Assembly: GCF_014879935.1 (NCBI RefSeq)
Contig: NZ_JACSRD010000086.1
Location: 1-48,106, forward strand
Reading direction: 5' to 3'
DNA: 48,106 bases
Origin: Prosthecobacter sp.
GTDB taxonomy: Bacteria; Verrucomicrobiota; Verrucomicrobiia; Verrucomicrobiales; Verrucomicrobiaceae
The notes under the pieces were generated by a model. The model searched no databases and was not told where the DNA came from. It saw only the letters and a program-made list of their open reading frames with translations. How positions within the stretch are numbered: position 1 is the first letter of the stretch; every line of letters starts with the position of its first letter. Positions 1 through 7,637 of this stretch are shown one piece after another. A program made the translations under genes and the position numbers.

Positions 1-1208
1 TGTCATCAACCGCCCCCGAAACCTCTCCCAAACCCGTCGTCCCCGCGGATTTGGAGATCAAAGACGCCCAGCTCATCTTCAACCATGTCTGGAAGCAGCT
101 CGAAGCCGATTACGGTCGCGAAAAACTGCGCTTCCCGAAGGAGCTGATCCTGCTCGGTGGTGCGCCGGGCGCGGGCAAGGGCACGAACACGGACTTCATC
201 CGCAAAGTGCGCGGCATTGATGCGCAGCCCATCGTCGTCAGCGCCTTGCTCGACACACCGGAGGCCCGCGAGATCAAAGCACGCGGCGGCATGGTGGGAG
301 ATCGCGAGGTCGTGGGCATCCTCATGCGCAAGCTGCTCGAGCCCGAGCAGCAAAACGGCGCCATCCTCGACGGTTTCCCACGCACCAAGGTGCAGGTCGA
401 GTGCCTCAAGATGCTCTTCGACAAAATGGTGCGCCTGCGCCGCGACTTCCTCGACACACCGGACGCGGCGCACTTCAAGCAGCCCATCTTCCACATCATG
501 GTGCTCTTTGTCGATGAGGCCGAAAGCATCGCCCGGCAGCTCAAGCGCGGCCAGGAAGTGCTCGCCCACAACGCCGAGGTGCGCAGCTCCGGCCTCGGCG
601 AGCTTTGGGAAGAACGCGCCACCGACTTCGATCCCGCACTCGCTCGCAATCGCTACAAAGTCTTCAAAGAGAAGACCTACGACGCGCTCGTCTCGCTGAA
701 GGAGATCTTCCACTACCACTTCATCAATGCGCAGGTGCCGCTCGAGGTGGTGCAGGAAAACATCATCAAGGAGCTCGAATACCAAAGCTCCCTCGAGCTC
801 GATCCGCGCACCTTCGACCTCCTGCGCAAGCTCCCGCTCGCCAGCGAGATCATCCGCCACGCGCGGCAAGACCTCGTGCGCCGCCTCGATGCCTACAAGG
901 TCGAAAAACCCGAGCTCATGCAGGACGTCGTTAGCTTCATTGAGAAAAAGATGATGCCCATCATCGTCCGCCACGCCATCTCCGGCCGCGCCGACATCAA
1001 CACCGAGGACAAGCTCTTCCACGACCCCGAAGCCCTCGCCATCCTCATCGACATCTTCTCCGAACGCGGCTTCCACGCCAAGACCGATCTCCACGTCATC
1101 GAGATCCCCGACCGCTTCGACCTTCAAACCGGCAAGATCGAGTGCCGGAAGAAAAAAGTCTTCCGCATCGCCGTGCAGTTCAAAGGCTCGGAGATTCGCC
1201 GTGGCTGA
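1..1208 (+). CDS. adenylate kinase-like nucleoside monophosphate kinase with long C-terminal extension (first base of start codon missing)
   Basis: Probable P-loop nucleotide kinase of the adenylate kinase fold, transferring a phosphate between nucleotides. The sequence shows a Walker A loop GGAPGAGKGT about 50 residues in and the adenylate kinase signature DGFPRT about 70 residues later. The window opens with TG-TCA-TCA in this frame, so the true start is probably an ATG whose A lies one base outside; an internal TTG at 51 is less likely. With about 400 residues it is nearly twice the length of a normal Adk (around 215). The second half, from roughly residue 220, is Arg/Glu-rich and matches no domain I recognise. 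The stop overlaps the start of the next gene. A dedicated adk is normally found elsewhere with ribosomal genes, so this is probably a paralogue; its substrate is unknown. Confidence 0.8.
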   Translation, partial: SSTAPETSPKPVVPADLEIKDAQLIFNHVWKQLEADYGREKLRFPKELILLGGAPGAGKGTNTDFIRKVRGIDAQPIVVSALLDTPEAREIKARGGMVGDREVVGILMRKLLEPEQQNGAILDGFPRTKVQVECLKMLFDKMVRLRRDFLDTPDAAHFKQPIFHIMVLFVDEAESIARQLKRGQEVLAHNAEVRSSGLGELWEERATDFDPALARNRYKVFKEKTYDALVSLKEIFHYHFINAQVPLEVVQENIIKELEYQSSLELDPRTFDLLRKLPLASEIIRHARQDLVRRLDAYKVEKPELMQDVVSFIEKKMMPIIVRHAISGRADINTEDKLFHDPEALAILIDIFSERGFHAKTDLHVIEIPDRFDLQTGKIECRKKKVFRIAVQFKGSEIRRG

Positions 1209-1908
1209 TGAGCAAGGAGAGGCTTGTCATTTGCCTCGCGAGTCATACGTTCGCCCCATCATGGTCGCCCTAGCTTCCAAATCCGTGAAAACCGCCCGGC
1301 GCAGTGCTTCGCCGAGGTCGCGCCAGACTGGTGTCGCGCAGCAGGAGTCGCGTCCCATCCCGCCGCCGCAGCCCTTTCGCTTCACGGTGAAGGATTACTA
1401 CCGCCTCGGCGAGATCGGCATCCTCAAGGAAGACGACCGCGTGGAGCTCATCCAAGGAGAAATCATCATGATGCCGCCCATTGATCCAGGACACGCCGAA
1501 AGCACGGACAACACTCAACAAAAAATACAGAAGAAGCTCGGCTCAGAGTTTCGTGTCCGCTGCCAACACCCCGTGCGCTTGGATAGCCGAAGCGAGCCGA
1601 TGCCAGACCTGGCGGTTGTGCGCCAGAAATCCTACAAGGACTGTCATCCAAGCGCGGATGACACCCTGCTCATCATTGAGGTCTCCAATTCCTCCTTGCG
1701 AGAGGATCTCGGTCGCAAGAAGCACCTCTATGCCGCCGCGGGCATTCCGGAATACTGGGTGGTCGATTTGAATGCGCGAGTGCTGCATGTCTTTGCCCGT
1801 CCGAAAGGTGGTGACTACCTCGATCATCGCATTCACGAGGAAAAAGAGACCGTTCAAAGTGCTACGCTGAAGCCGCTGAAGCTGAAGGTGTCGGAGCTCC
1901 TGCCTTGA
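1201..1908 (+). CDS. Uma2 family endonuclease (DUF820)
   Basis: Member of the Uma2/DUF820 family, PD-(D/E)XK-fold putative restriction-type endonucleases that are abundant in cyanobacteria, planctomycetes and verrucomicrobia; their biological role is mostly unknown. After an N-terminal basic stretch of about 55 residues come the typical FTVKDYYRLGEIGILKEDD opening, the VELIQGEI strand, MPDLAVV (the catalytic Asp), LIIEVSNSS (the catalytic Glu) and the Lys-containing GRKKHLYAAAGIPEYWVVD motif. All expected catalytic positions are present, so it looks intact. The GTG start at 1201 is preceded by GGAG at 1190-1193 with 7-nt spacing and overlaps the upstream gene by 8 bp; an ATG at 1261 is the alternative and lacks a ribosome site. 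The stop overlaps the tgt start (TGATG), so the three genes appear translationally coupled. Confidence 0.88.
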   Translation: MADEQGEACHLPRESYVRPIMVALASKSVKTARRSASPRSRQTGVAQQESRPIPPPQPFRFTVKDYYRLGEIGILKEDDRVELIQGEIIMMPPIDPGHAESTDNTQQKIQKKLGSEFRVRCQHPVRLDSRSEPMPDLAVVRQKSYKDCHPSADDTLLIIEVSNSSLREDLGRKKHLYAAAGIPEYWVVDLNARVLHVFARPKGGDYLDHRIHEEKETVQSATLKPLKLKVSELLP

Positions 1909-3590
1909 TGCCTCCCTCCCGTCTCGATTTCCAGCTTCAAGCGCGTGCCAGCGGCTCGCGGGCACGGGCGGCGACGTTTCGGACGTTGCATGGGGTGATT
2001 CAGACGCCGCTGTTCATGCCGGTGGGCACCCAGGCGACGGTGAAGGCGCAGACGCCGGAGTCGCTGGCGGCATCGGGATCGCAGATTTTGCTGGCGAACA
2101 CCTACCACCTGCTGCTGCGGCCGGGGCCGGAGGTGTTTGAGAAGATGGGTGGAATTCATCGCTTCATGAAATGGCCCGGCTCGGTGCTCACGGACTCGGG
2201 TGGCTACCAAATTTTCTCGCTGCCGCATTCGCGGTCGATGACGGAGAAAGGCGCGGTGTTTCAAAGTTATGTCGATAACCGCCGCATCCTGCTGAGCCCG
2301 GAGCTGAGCATTCAAACGCAGCGCAGCATCGGCAGCGACATCATGATGGTGCTCGACCAGTGCATTCCGAGCACGGCGGATGAAAAGACGGCGCGGAAGG
2401 CCCTGCAGGTCACGCAACGCTGGGCCGCCCGCAGTCTCGCGGCACGAGAGGACTCGCCGCAGTCGCTTTTCGCCATCGTGCAGGGCGCGTTGTATCCGCA
2501 TTTACGGAAGGAGAGCGCCGCCGGGCTGGTCCCGATGCCATTTGATGGCTTCGCCATTGGTGGACTGGCCGTGGGTGAGGAAAAACATCAGCGCGAGGAC
2601 GTGTGCGAGCTCACCGCCGCGATGCTGCCGGAGGATCGGCCGCGTTATCTGATGGGCGTGGGCATGCCAATCGACCTGCTTGAGGCTGTGCATCGCGGGA
2701 TGGACATGTTTGACTGCATCATCCCCACACAGGTGGCGAAACGCGGCACGGCCTTCACCTCACGCGGCATCGTCGAGTTGCGGCGCAGCGTGTATAAATT
2801 CGCCGATGCGCCGCTGGATGCCGCCTGCACCTGCCCGGTGTGCGCCACGCACTCACGGGCCTATTTGCATCATCTCACGAAGACGCAGGAGACGCTCGGC
2901 TGGACGCTCATCGGCCAGCACAACATCCACTTCTACCACCAGCTCATGCGCGAGATCCGTGCGAGCATTCTTGAGGACCGCTTCCTGCCGCTCTACCACG
3001 AGAAGCGGGCGATCCTGGCCGAAGAGGATCTCGATCATCCGGTGAAGCCGCCGAAACGCGGTCAAAGCTCCACGGTGAGTGAAATTGGCCGTTACGAATT
3101 GCATGGTTCGTCGATCCGATTGATCGACTCCGGTGAGATCATTCCGACTGCGATTCAGGACAGCCTGCCGGAGCTGGCAAAACTGATTCACGAGAAGACC
3201 CAGGAGCCGCTCATTGTCTGGGATGTCGGTCTTGGTGCAGGCGCAGCCGCTATCTCCGCCATTCTAGGGTATGAAGCCGCAGTGCAGAAGCAGCCGGTAC
3301 GGCCGATGCATCTCATCAGCATCACGGACGACCTTGACGCTCTCAGACTGGCGCTCAGCCACAAGAAAATCTTCTCCTGGCTGCGTCACGGAGCCGCGGA
3401 CACGCTGCTGCATCGTGGCGAGTGGACATCGCGATTCTGCAAAGGTTTGAGCTGGTCGCTCGCAAAGAAGGATGAGCGGCCAAAGCCGGAATTGATCCTC
3501 CACACGCCTATTCCTGGACAGGAACACGACCTGACCGGCCATGTCTGTCCTGTGATTGACCTGCTTGCGCCACCGCCAGGCCCCCGCTAG
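1908..3590 (+). CDS. tgt: queuine tRNA-ribosyltransferase with C-terminal MnmC-like methyltransferase domain
   Basis: The N-terminal 375 or so residues are a complete bacterial tRNA-guanine transglycosylase, which replaces G34 with preQ1 in GUN anticodons. Visible motifs are VLTDSGGYQIFSL (active-site Asp), VQGALYPHLR, IGGLAVGE, MFDCIIPTQVAKRGTAFT (nucleophile Asp region) and the zinc site CTCPVC followed by a distant His. Normal Tgt ends at about 375-380 residues; this one continues for about 185 more. The extension resembles the methyltransferase half of MnmC (WDVGLGAGAAA as motif I, then HLISITDD), another wobble-base modifier, but I do not find the usual DPFSP-type catalytic motif and it ends in a Pro-rich tail, so the domain may be truncated or decayed. 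ATG 1908 overlaps the Uma2 stop. Confidence 0.93.
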   Translation: MPPSRLDFQLQARASGSRARAATFRTLHGVIQTPLFMPVGTQATVKAQTPESLAASGSQILLANTYHLLLRPGPEVFEKMGGIHRFMKWPGSVLTDSGGYQIFSLPHSRSMTEKGAVFQSYVDNRRILLSPELSIQTQRSIGSDIMMVLDQCIPSTADEKTARKALQVTQRWAARSLAAREDSPQSLFAIVQGALYPHLRKESAAGLVPMPFDGFAIGGLAVGEEKHQREDVCELTAAMLPEDRPRYLMGVGMPIDLLEAVHRGMDMFDCIIPTQVAKRGTAFTSRGIVELRRSVYKFADAPLDAACTCPVCATHSRAYLHHLTKTQETLGWTLIGQHNIHFYHQLMREIRASILEDRFLPLYHEKRAILAEEDLDHPVKPPKRGQSSTVSEIGRYELHGSSIRLIDSGEIIPTAIQDSLPELAKLIHEKTQEPLIVWDVGLGAGAAAISAILGYEAAVQKQPVRPMHLISITDDLDALRLALSHKKIFSWLRHGAADTLLHRGEWTSRFCKGLSWSLAKKDERPKPELILHTPIPGQEHDLTGHVCPVIDLLAPPPGPR

Positions 3591-3603
3591 TCATGCGGCC
3601 CTC

Positions 3604-4206
3604 ATGTCCACCATCGTTGTCACCCAGAAAAACGGCGTCGCCTGCATCGGCGCTGACACGCTCAGTTGTCTTGGCTCGCTGCGGCAGAAAGCACAGCATG
3701 TCGTGAACAAGACGAAGATCACCAAGGTCGGCGACACCTTCATCGGTCTCACTGGCACGTCAGCCAGTTTGGTGGTGATGAACAGCTACTTCGCCAATCC
3801 GGAGCGCCCGCGCGACTTTTCCTCGTGCGAAACGATCTTTGAAACCTTCCGCCACGCGCATCACTGGCTGAAAGCCGAGTATTTCATGGCTGCGATGCCG
3901 GACAAGGGGGAGGAATACGAAACGACGCAGTTTTATGGGCTGATGGCCAACCCGCACGGCATCTTCGCGATCTACTCGTATCGCTCCGCGCAGCAGTTCC
4001 ACAAATTCTGGGCCGCAGGCTCCGGACGGGACTACGCGCTCGGCGCGATGCAAACGGCCTATGACAAAGGCAAGACAGCGGAGGAAATTGCCCGTGCAGG
4101 TCTCGAAGCCGCCGCCGAGTTCGACAGCGCCACCAGCTCACCTTTTGAGATTCACAATATCCCGCTGCTCTCGGCTGAGAAACCCAAAGCCAAGCGCAAG
4201 AAATAA
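3604..4206 (+). CDS. HslV/proteasome-like Ntn hydrolase with N-terminal Ser
   Basis: Ntn-hydrolase fold resembling HslV and other proteasome-type beta subunits. It begins STIVVTQKNGVACIGAD, the equivalent of TTI(V)-(R)NG-GDG in HslV, continues with KITKVGDTFIGLTGT, and has a C-terminal block AAGSGRDYALGAMQTAYDKG plus EEIARAGLEAAAEFD that mirrors the GSGG.YALAAA and helix segment of HslV. The residue after the initiator Met is Ser rather than Thr, so the nucleophile would be Ser (as in CodW) or Thr3. At 200 residues it is somewhat longer than HslV (about 175) and carries a Lys-rich tail. No hslU ATPase is adjacent. The start at 3604 is chosen because it places the nucleophile at position 2; an in-frame upstream ATG at 3556 would bury it. 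It follows tgt by 13 bp. Confidence 0.75.
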   Translation: MSTIVVTQKNGVACIGADTLSCLGSLRQKAQHVVNKTKITKVGDTFIGLTGTSASLVVMNSYFANPERPRDFSSCETIFETFRHAHHWLKAEYFMAAMPDKGEEYETTQFYGLMANPHGIFAIYSYRSAQQFHKFWAAGSGRDYALGAMQTAYDKGKTAEEIARAGLEAAAEFDSATSSPFEIHNIPLLSAEKPKAKRKK

Positions 4207-4236
4207 CCTTTCCGCCCCTTCTTCTTCGATCCAACC

Positions 4237-6252
4237 ATGAAGCGTCTCGTTCTCCCCTTCATTCTCGTTTCCTCCGTCTTCGCGGATGGTCCCAAAGACA
4301 ACCTCGCCGACAACGTGCGGCCGGTTCCGCCTCCAGGAGTCGCAGTTCCGGATGCAGATCGAGCCAGACTCACGGAAGGCTTGAAAAAGCTGCGCGCAGC
4401 CATCGACGATGCTGCCAAAGCGCAGGCGAAACATCCGCTGCTGGCCGATTTGCTGCCGGATCTGGAGATCTACCACAAGGCGGTCGATTGGGCGCTGCGC
4501 TACAACGAGGTTCACAAGCTCACCGAGCTGAAAAGCGGTGACGAATTGATCGCGGAAGGCCTGCAACGCGCCGAGCAGTTCAAAAACGGCCAGACGCCAT
4601 GGACGAAGCAGAAAGGTCTCGTGGTGCGCGGCTATCGCTCGAAGATCGACGGCTCCGTGCAGCCCTATGGCATGGTGATTCCCGAAAGCTACGTCGGCGC
4701 TCCGTCGCGTCTCGACATCTGGTGCCACGGACGCGGCGAAACCTTGAGCGAGCTTGGTTTCCTTGATCAACGCCGCAAACAAACCGGCCAGATCTCGCCC
4801 AAAGGCGCTCTCGTGCTGCACCCGTATGGCCGCTATTGCTGCGCGAACAAGTTCGCGGGAGAGATCGATCTGCTCGAAGCCATCGATCACGCGAACAAGT
4901 TCTACGCCATCGATGAAGACCGCGTGATCGTGCGCGGCTTCAGCATGGGCGGTGCGGCAGCGTGGCAGTTCGCGGTGAACTACGCGGAGAAATGGTGCGC
5001 GGCGAATCCGGGCGCCGGTTTCTCCGAGACACCGGAGTTCCTCGGCGGATTCCAGGCGGAGGATGTCAGTGGCGCTCCTTGGTATCAGAAGAAGCTCTGG
5101 CATTGGTACAACGCCACGGACAACGCGCTGAACCTCGAAAACTGCCCGACGGTGGCCTACAGCGGCGAGATCGACAAACAGAAGCAGGCTGCCGACATGA
5201 TGGAGAAAGCGCTGCGGGGCGAAAACGTCGATCTTCTGCACATCATCGGCCCGCAAACCGCGCACAAGATTCATCCCGACTCGCTGATCGAGATCGAAAA
5301 GCGCCTCGCGAGCATTGCCGCTCTCGGGCGTGTGCGTGCGCCGACTGAGGTGCATCTCTCGACCTGGTTCCTGCGCTACAACCGCATGCACTGGGTCGTC
5401 GTGGACGCTTTGCAGGAGCATTGGGTGCGTGGCCGCATCCATGCACGCGTCACCGGATCGTCAGAAGTCACGATCAAGCTGCAAAACATCACCGCTTTCA
5501 CGCTCGACATGGCCAGCGGTCATTGCCCGCTGTCGCTGCTGGTGAAGCCGACGGTCGTCATCGATGGCCAGGTGATTGAAGTCACGCGTCCAAAGCTGGA
5601 CCGTTCCTGGCAGGTGCATTTCCAGCTCAAGAACAGCAAGTGGGTGCAGACGCTGGGCAACGAGGAAGCGGAAAAACTCGTGAAGAAGCACGGGCTGCAA
5701 GGCCCGATCGACGACGCCTTCATGGACAAGTTCCTCTTTGTGAAGCCGACGAAGGCCGGACTGAGCGAAAAGGTCGATTCCTGGGCCAAAGCCGAGCTCG
5801 AACGTGCGCAATTCGAGTGGCGCAGGCAATTCCGTGGCGATGCGCCGACCAAAGACGATGCTGCCGTCAACGACGCCGACATCGCCGCCAACAACCTCGT
5901 GCTGTGGGGCGATCCGCAGAGCAATGCCGTTCTCGCAAAGATTGCCGACAAACTGCCGATCCAGTGGTCGAAGGACAAGCTCGTGGCCAACGGCAAGACG
6001 TATGATGCAGCGACGAACGCGCCTGTGCTGATCTACCCAAACCCGCTCAATCCGGCGAAGTATGTGGTGATCAACAGCAGCTTCACCTATCGCGAGTATG
6101 ATTACCTCAACAACGCCCGTCAGGTCGCCAAGCTGCCGGACTGGGCGGTGATCGATGTCACCAAGCCGAAGACCAGCCAGGCCCCGGGCGGAGTCGCGGA
6201 TGCCGGTTTCTTCGGCGAAAACTGGGAATGGAAGCCTGCTCCGACGAGATGA
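4237..6252 (+). CDS. secreted alpha/beta hydrolase (prolyl oligopeptidase/PHB-depolymerase-like)
   Basis: Exported protein with a short signal peptide (MKRLVLPFILVSSVFADG). A helical N-terminal segment (about residues 40-115) is followed by an alpha/beta hydrolase domain: oxyanion-hole HGRGE near residue 164, nucleophile elbow GFSMGG with Ser236, a probable acidic residue in YSGEID near 310, and a catalytic His in TAHKIH near 347. The remaining 300 residues form a C-terminal region with beta-sandwich character and a mixed region I do not recognise. Family knowledge places such proteins as esterases or peptidases acting in the periplasm or outside the cell; the substrate is unknown. Homologous architectures are common in planctomycetes and verrucomicrobia. 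Start at 4237 is supported by the signal peptide. Confidence 0.82.
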   Translation: MKRLVLPFILVSSVFADGPKDNLADNVRPVPPPGVAVPDADRARLTEGLKKLRAAIDDAAKAQAKHPLLADLLPDLEIYHKAVDWALRYNEVHKLTELKSGDELIAEGLQRAEQFKNGQTPWTKQKGLVVRGYRSKIDGSVQPYGMVIPESYVGAPSRLDIWCHGRGETLSELGFLDQRRKQTGQISPKGALVLHPYGRYCCANKFAGEIDLLEAIDHANKFYAIDEDRVIVRGFSMGGAAAWQFAVNYAEKWCAANPGAGFSETPEFLGGFQAEDVSGAPWYQKKLWHWYNATDNALNLENCPTVAYSGEIDKQKQAADMMEKALRGENVDLLHIIGPQTAHKIHPDSLIEIEKRLASIAALGRVRAPTEVHLSTWFLRYNRMHWVVVDALQEHWVRGRIHARVTGSSEVTIKLQNITAFTLDMASGHCPLSLLVKPTVVIDGQVIEVTRPKLDRSWQVHFQLKNSKWVQTLGNEEAEKLVKKHGLQGPIDDAFMDKFLFVKPTKAGLSEKVDSWAKAELERAQFEWRRQFRGDAPTKDDAAVNDADIAANNLVLWGDPQSNAVLAKIADKLPIQWSKDKLVANGKTYDAATNAPVLIYPNPLNPAKYVVINSSFTYREYDYLNNARQVAKLPDWAVIDVTKPKTSQAPGGVADAGFFGENWEWKPAPTR

Positions 6253-6268
6253 GCGTTGCTGCCGATGT

Positions 6269-6328
6269 TGTAGCGCGGAATTCCGATTCCGCGACGCACC
6301 CTCCGCGGAATCGGAATTCCGCGCTACA
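6269..6328. repeat. REPIN-like palindrome: two inverted REP hairpins
   Basis: Two 25-bp arms, 6269-6293 and 6304-6328, are perfect reverse complements separated by 10 bp. Each arm also contains its own 8-bp hairpin (CGCGGAAT, 4-nt loop TCCG, ATTCCGCG). A pair of inverted REP units is the organisation of a REPIN. It lies in the 83-bp gap between two plus-strand genes, where it could terminate or stabilise transcript ends. A related single hairpin is at 16433-16453. Confidence 0.8.
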
Positions 6329-6335
6329 GGGCGGC

Positions 6336-7109
6336 ATGTTGCGACCGGTGTTTGCCGCCGGCTGCTGCGTGCTGGTTTTGAGCCTCGCTTTCTTCGTCAA
6401 TGCACAGCCCGCGAAGATCGAAACAGCGTTCACGAACAGCCTGGAGATGCCGTTTGTGCGTGTGGCGAGCATCAACGCGCTGGTCTGCCGGTTCGAGACG
6501 CGAGTGAAGGACTACCAGACCTTCGTCACGGCGACAAACACCGAGTGGCCGAAGCCTGAGTTCCCGCAAACGGCCGATCATCCGGCTGTGAACGTGAGCT
6601 GGCAGGACGCGAAGGCGTTTTGCCAGTGGCTGGGGCAGAAGGAGGGGCGCAAGTATCGTCTCCTCTCCGATGCCGAATGGAGCGTGCTGGCGGGTCTGAA
6701 GGAGAACCAGGACGTTTCACCGATGCTGCAGCCGCCAAGCACCGGACATTTCCACTGGGGACAGCGCCCCCTGGCCAAGGATGTCGGCAATTTCTGCGAC
6801 GAGGCCTTCGGCAAAAAGTATCGCGCCACCTACGACGCGAAGTGGCTCGAAATCGACGACGGTCATGCCGACACGGCCCCTGCGGGCAGTTATCCGGCCG
6901 ATGCGAACGGCCTGTTCGACTTCGCCGGCAACGTCTGGGAGTGGGTGGACGGGTGGTATGACCCGCCGAAGAACACCCTGCGCATCGTCCGAGGCGGTTC
7001 CTTCCGTGCCGGTGGGGAAAAGCGTCTGCTGGCGTCGTTTCGCGGCCCGGATCCCTACAACGTGCGACTCGACAGTGTCGGGTTTCGCATCGTGTGCGAA
7101 AAGGAGTGA
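6336..7109 (+). CDS. secreted formylglycine-generating-enzyme-fold (SUMF1) protein, apparently lacking the catalytic Cys pair
   Basis: Contains a FGE-sulfatase domain: NVSWQDAKAFCQWL, YRLLSDAEWSVLAG, GNVWEWVDGWY, RGGSF and a terminal VGFRIV. True formylglycine-generating enzymes carry two active-site cysteines in the segment before the final GFR; here the equivalent stretch (LLASFRGPDPYNVRLDSVGFR) has none, so FGE activity is unlikely. The fold is also used by EgtB, PvdO and many secreted proteins of unknown role. ATG 6336 is chosen because it begins a hydrophobic signal peptide (LRPVFAAGCCVLVLSLAFF, cleavage near AQPA); the reading frame extends upstream through the palindrome, which is unlikely to be coding. 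The mature protein is about 235 residues, short for the family. Confidence 0.82.
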   Translation: MLRPVFAAGCCVLVLSLAFFVNAQPAKIETAFTNSLEMPFVRVASINALVCRFETRVKDYQTFVTATNTEWPKPEFPQTADHPAVNVSWQDAKAFCQWLGQKEGRKYRLLSDAEWSVLAGLKENQDVSPMLQPPSTGHFHWGQRPLAKDVGNFCDEAFGKKYRATYDAKWLEIDDGHADTAPAGSYPADANGLFDFAGNVWEWVDGWYDPPKNTLRIVRGGSFRAGGEKRLLASFRGPDPYNVRLDSVGFRIVCEKE

Positions 7110-7110
7110 C

Positions 7111-7491
7111 TCACACCATCATCGGCGGCTGCATATCAAACGCAGGGATGCGCGTGAAGACGCCGCGACCGTCGAGCGTGGTGCCGAAGAAGGAACCGGT
7201 GGCAGTGCTCTCGGTCTTGATCACGTGGTAGGAGTTGTAGCTGAAGGTCTCGCCGGGCGAGAGATTCGGGAACTGGCCGACCACGCCGTCGCCTTCCACC
7301 ACCATCGTGTCGCCATCGGTGTCACGCACGATCCATTTGCGGCCGAAGATGCGCACCGTCTCCTCCGAGCCGTTGTGGATCGACAGGTGATACACAAAGG
7401 GGTGCGGACGTTCCGGTGGAGCAGGCCGGGTGGGGTCGTAGGCGATGCTGTCCACCTTGACTGTGAGTCCTGGCAGCGGGTCAAAATGCAT
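7111..7491 (-). CDS. apaG: ApaG/DUF525 domain protein
   Basis: Complete ApaG-domain protein of 126 residues, the usual length. Recognisable blocks are HPFVYHLSIHNGS, VRIFGRKWIVRDTDG, VEGDGVVGQFPNLSPGETFSY and the glycine-rich GSFFGT. ApaG has an immunoglobulin-like beta fold; its biochemical role is not well settled, although it is linked with Co2+/Mg2+ phenotypes and ApaH in enterobacteria. No apaH is nearby. It converges with the upstream plus-strand gene with a single base between the stop codons, leaving no room for a dedicated terminator. Confidence 0.92.
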   Translation of the reverse strand: MHFDPLPGLTVKVDSIAYDPTRPAPPERPHPFVYHLSIHNGSEETVRIFGRKWIVRDTDGDTMVVEGDGVVGQFPNLSPGETFSYNSYHVIKTESTATGSFFGTTLDGRGVFTRIPAFDMQPPMMV

Positions 7492-7637
7492 GTGGCATGT
7501 TAATTCATGGCGAAATGCCTACAAGCAAGGCTTTGCAGAAATCCAGCTCCACCGTGCCCGTGCGACACATCCGCCGGGCCGTCAAAATGCGATGCTCGAA
7601 CTGGCAAAAAGCGCGATGGCCTCCTACTGTCGCGAGA

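Noticed and set aside
7492-7637. TPP riboswitch upstream of thiD
   Set aside because: The conserved CUGAGA and the ACCTGAACTGG-like thi-box elements are not present in the 146-bp gap.
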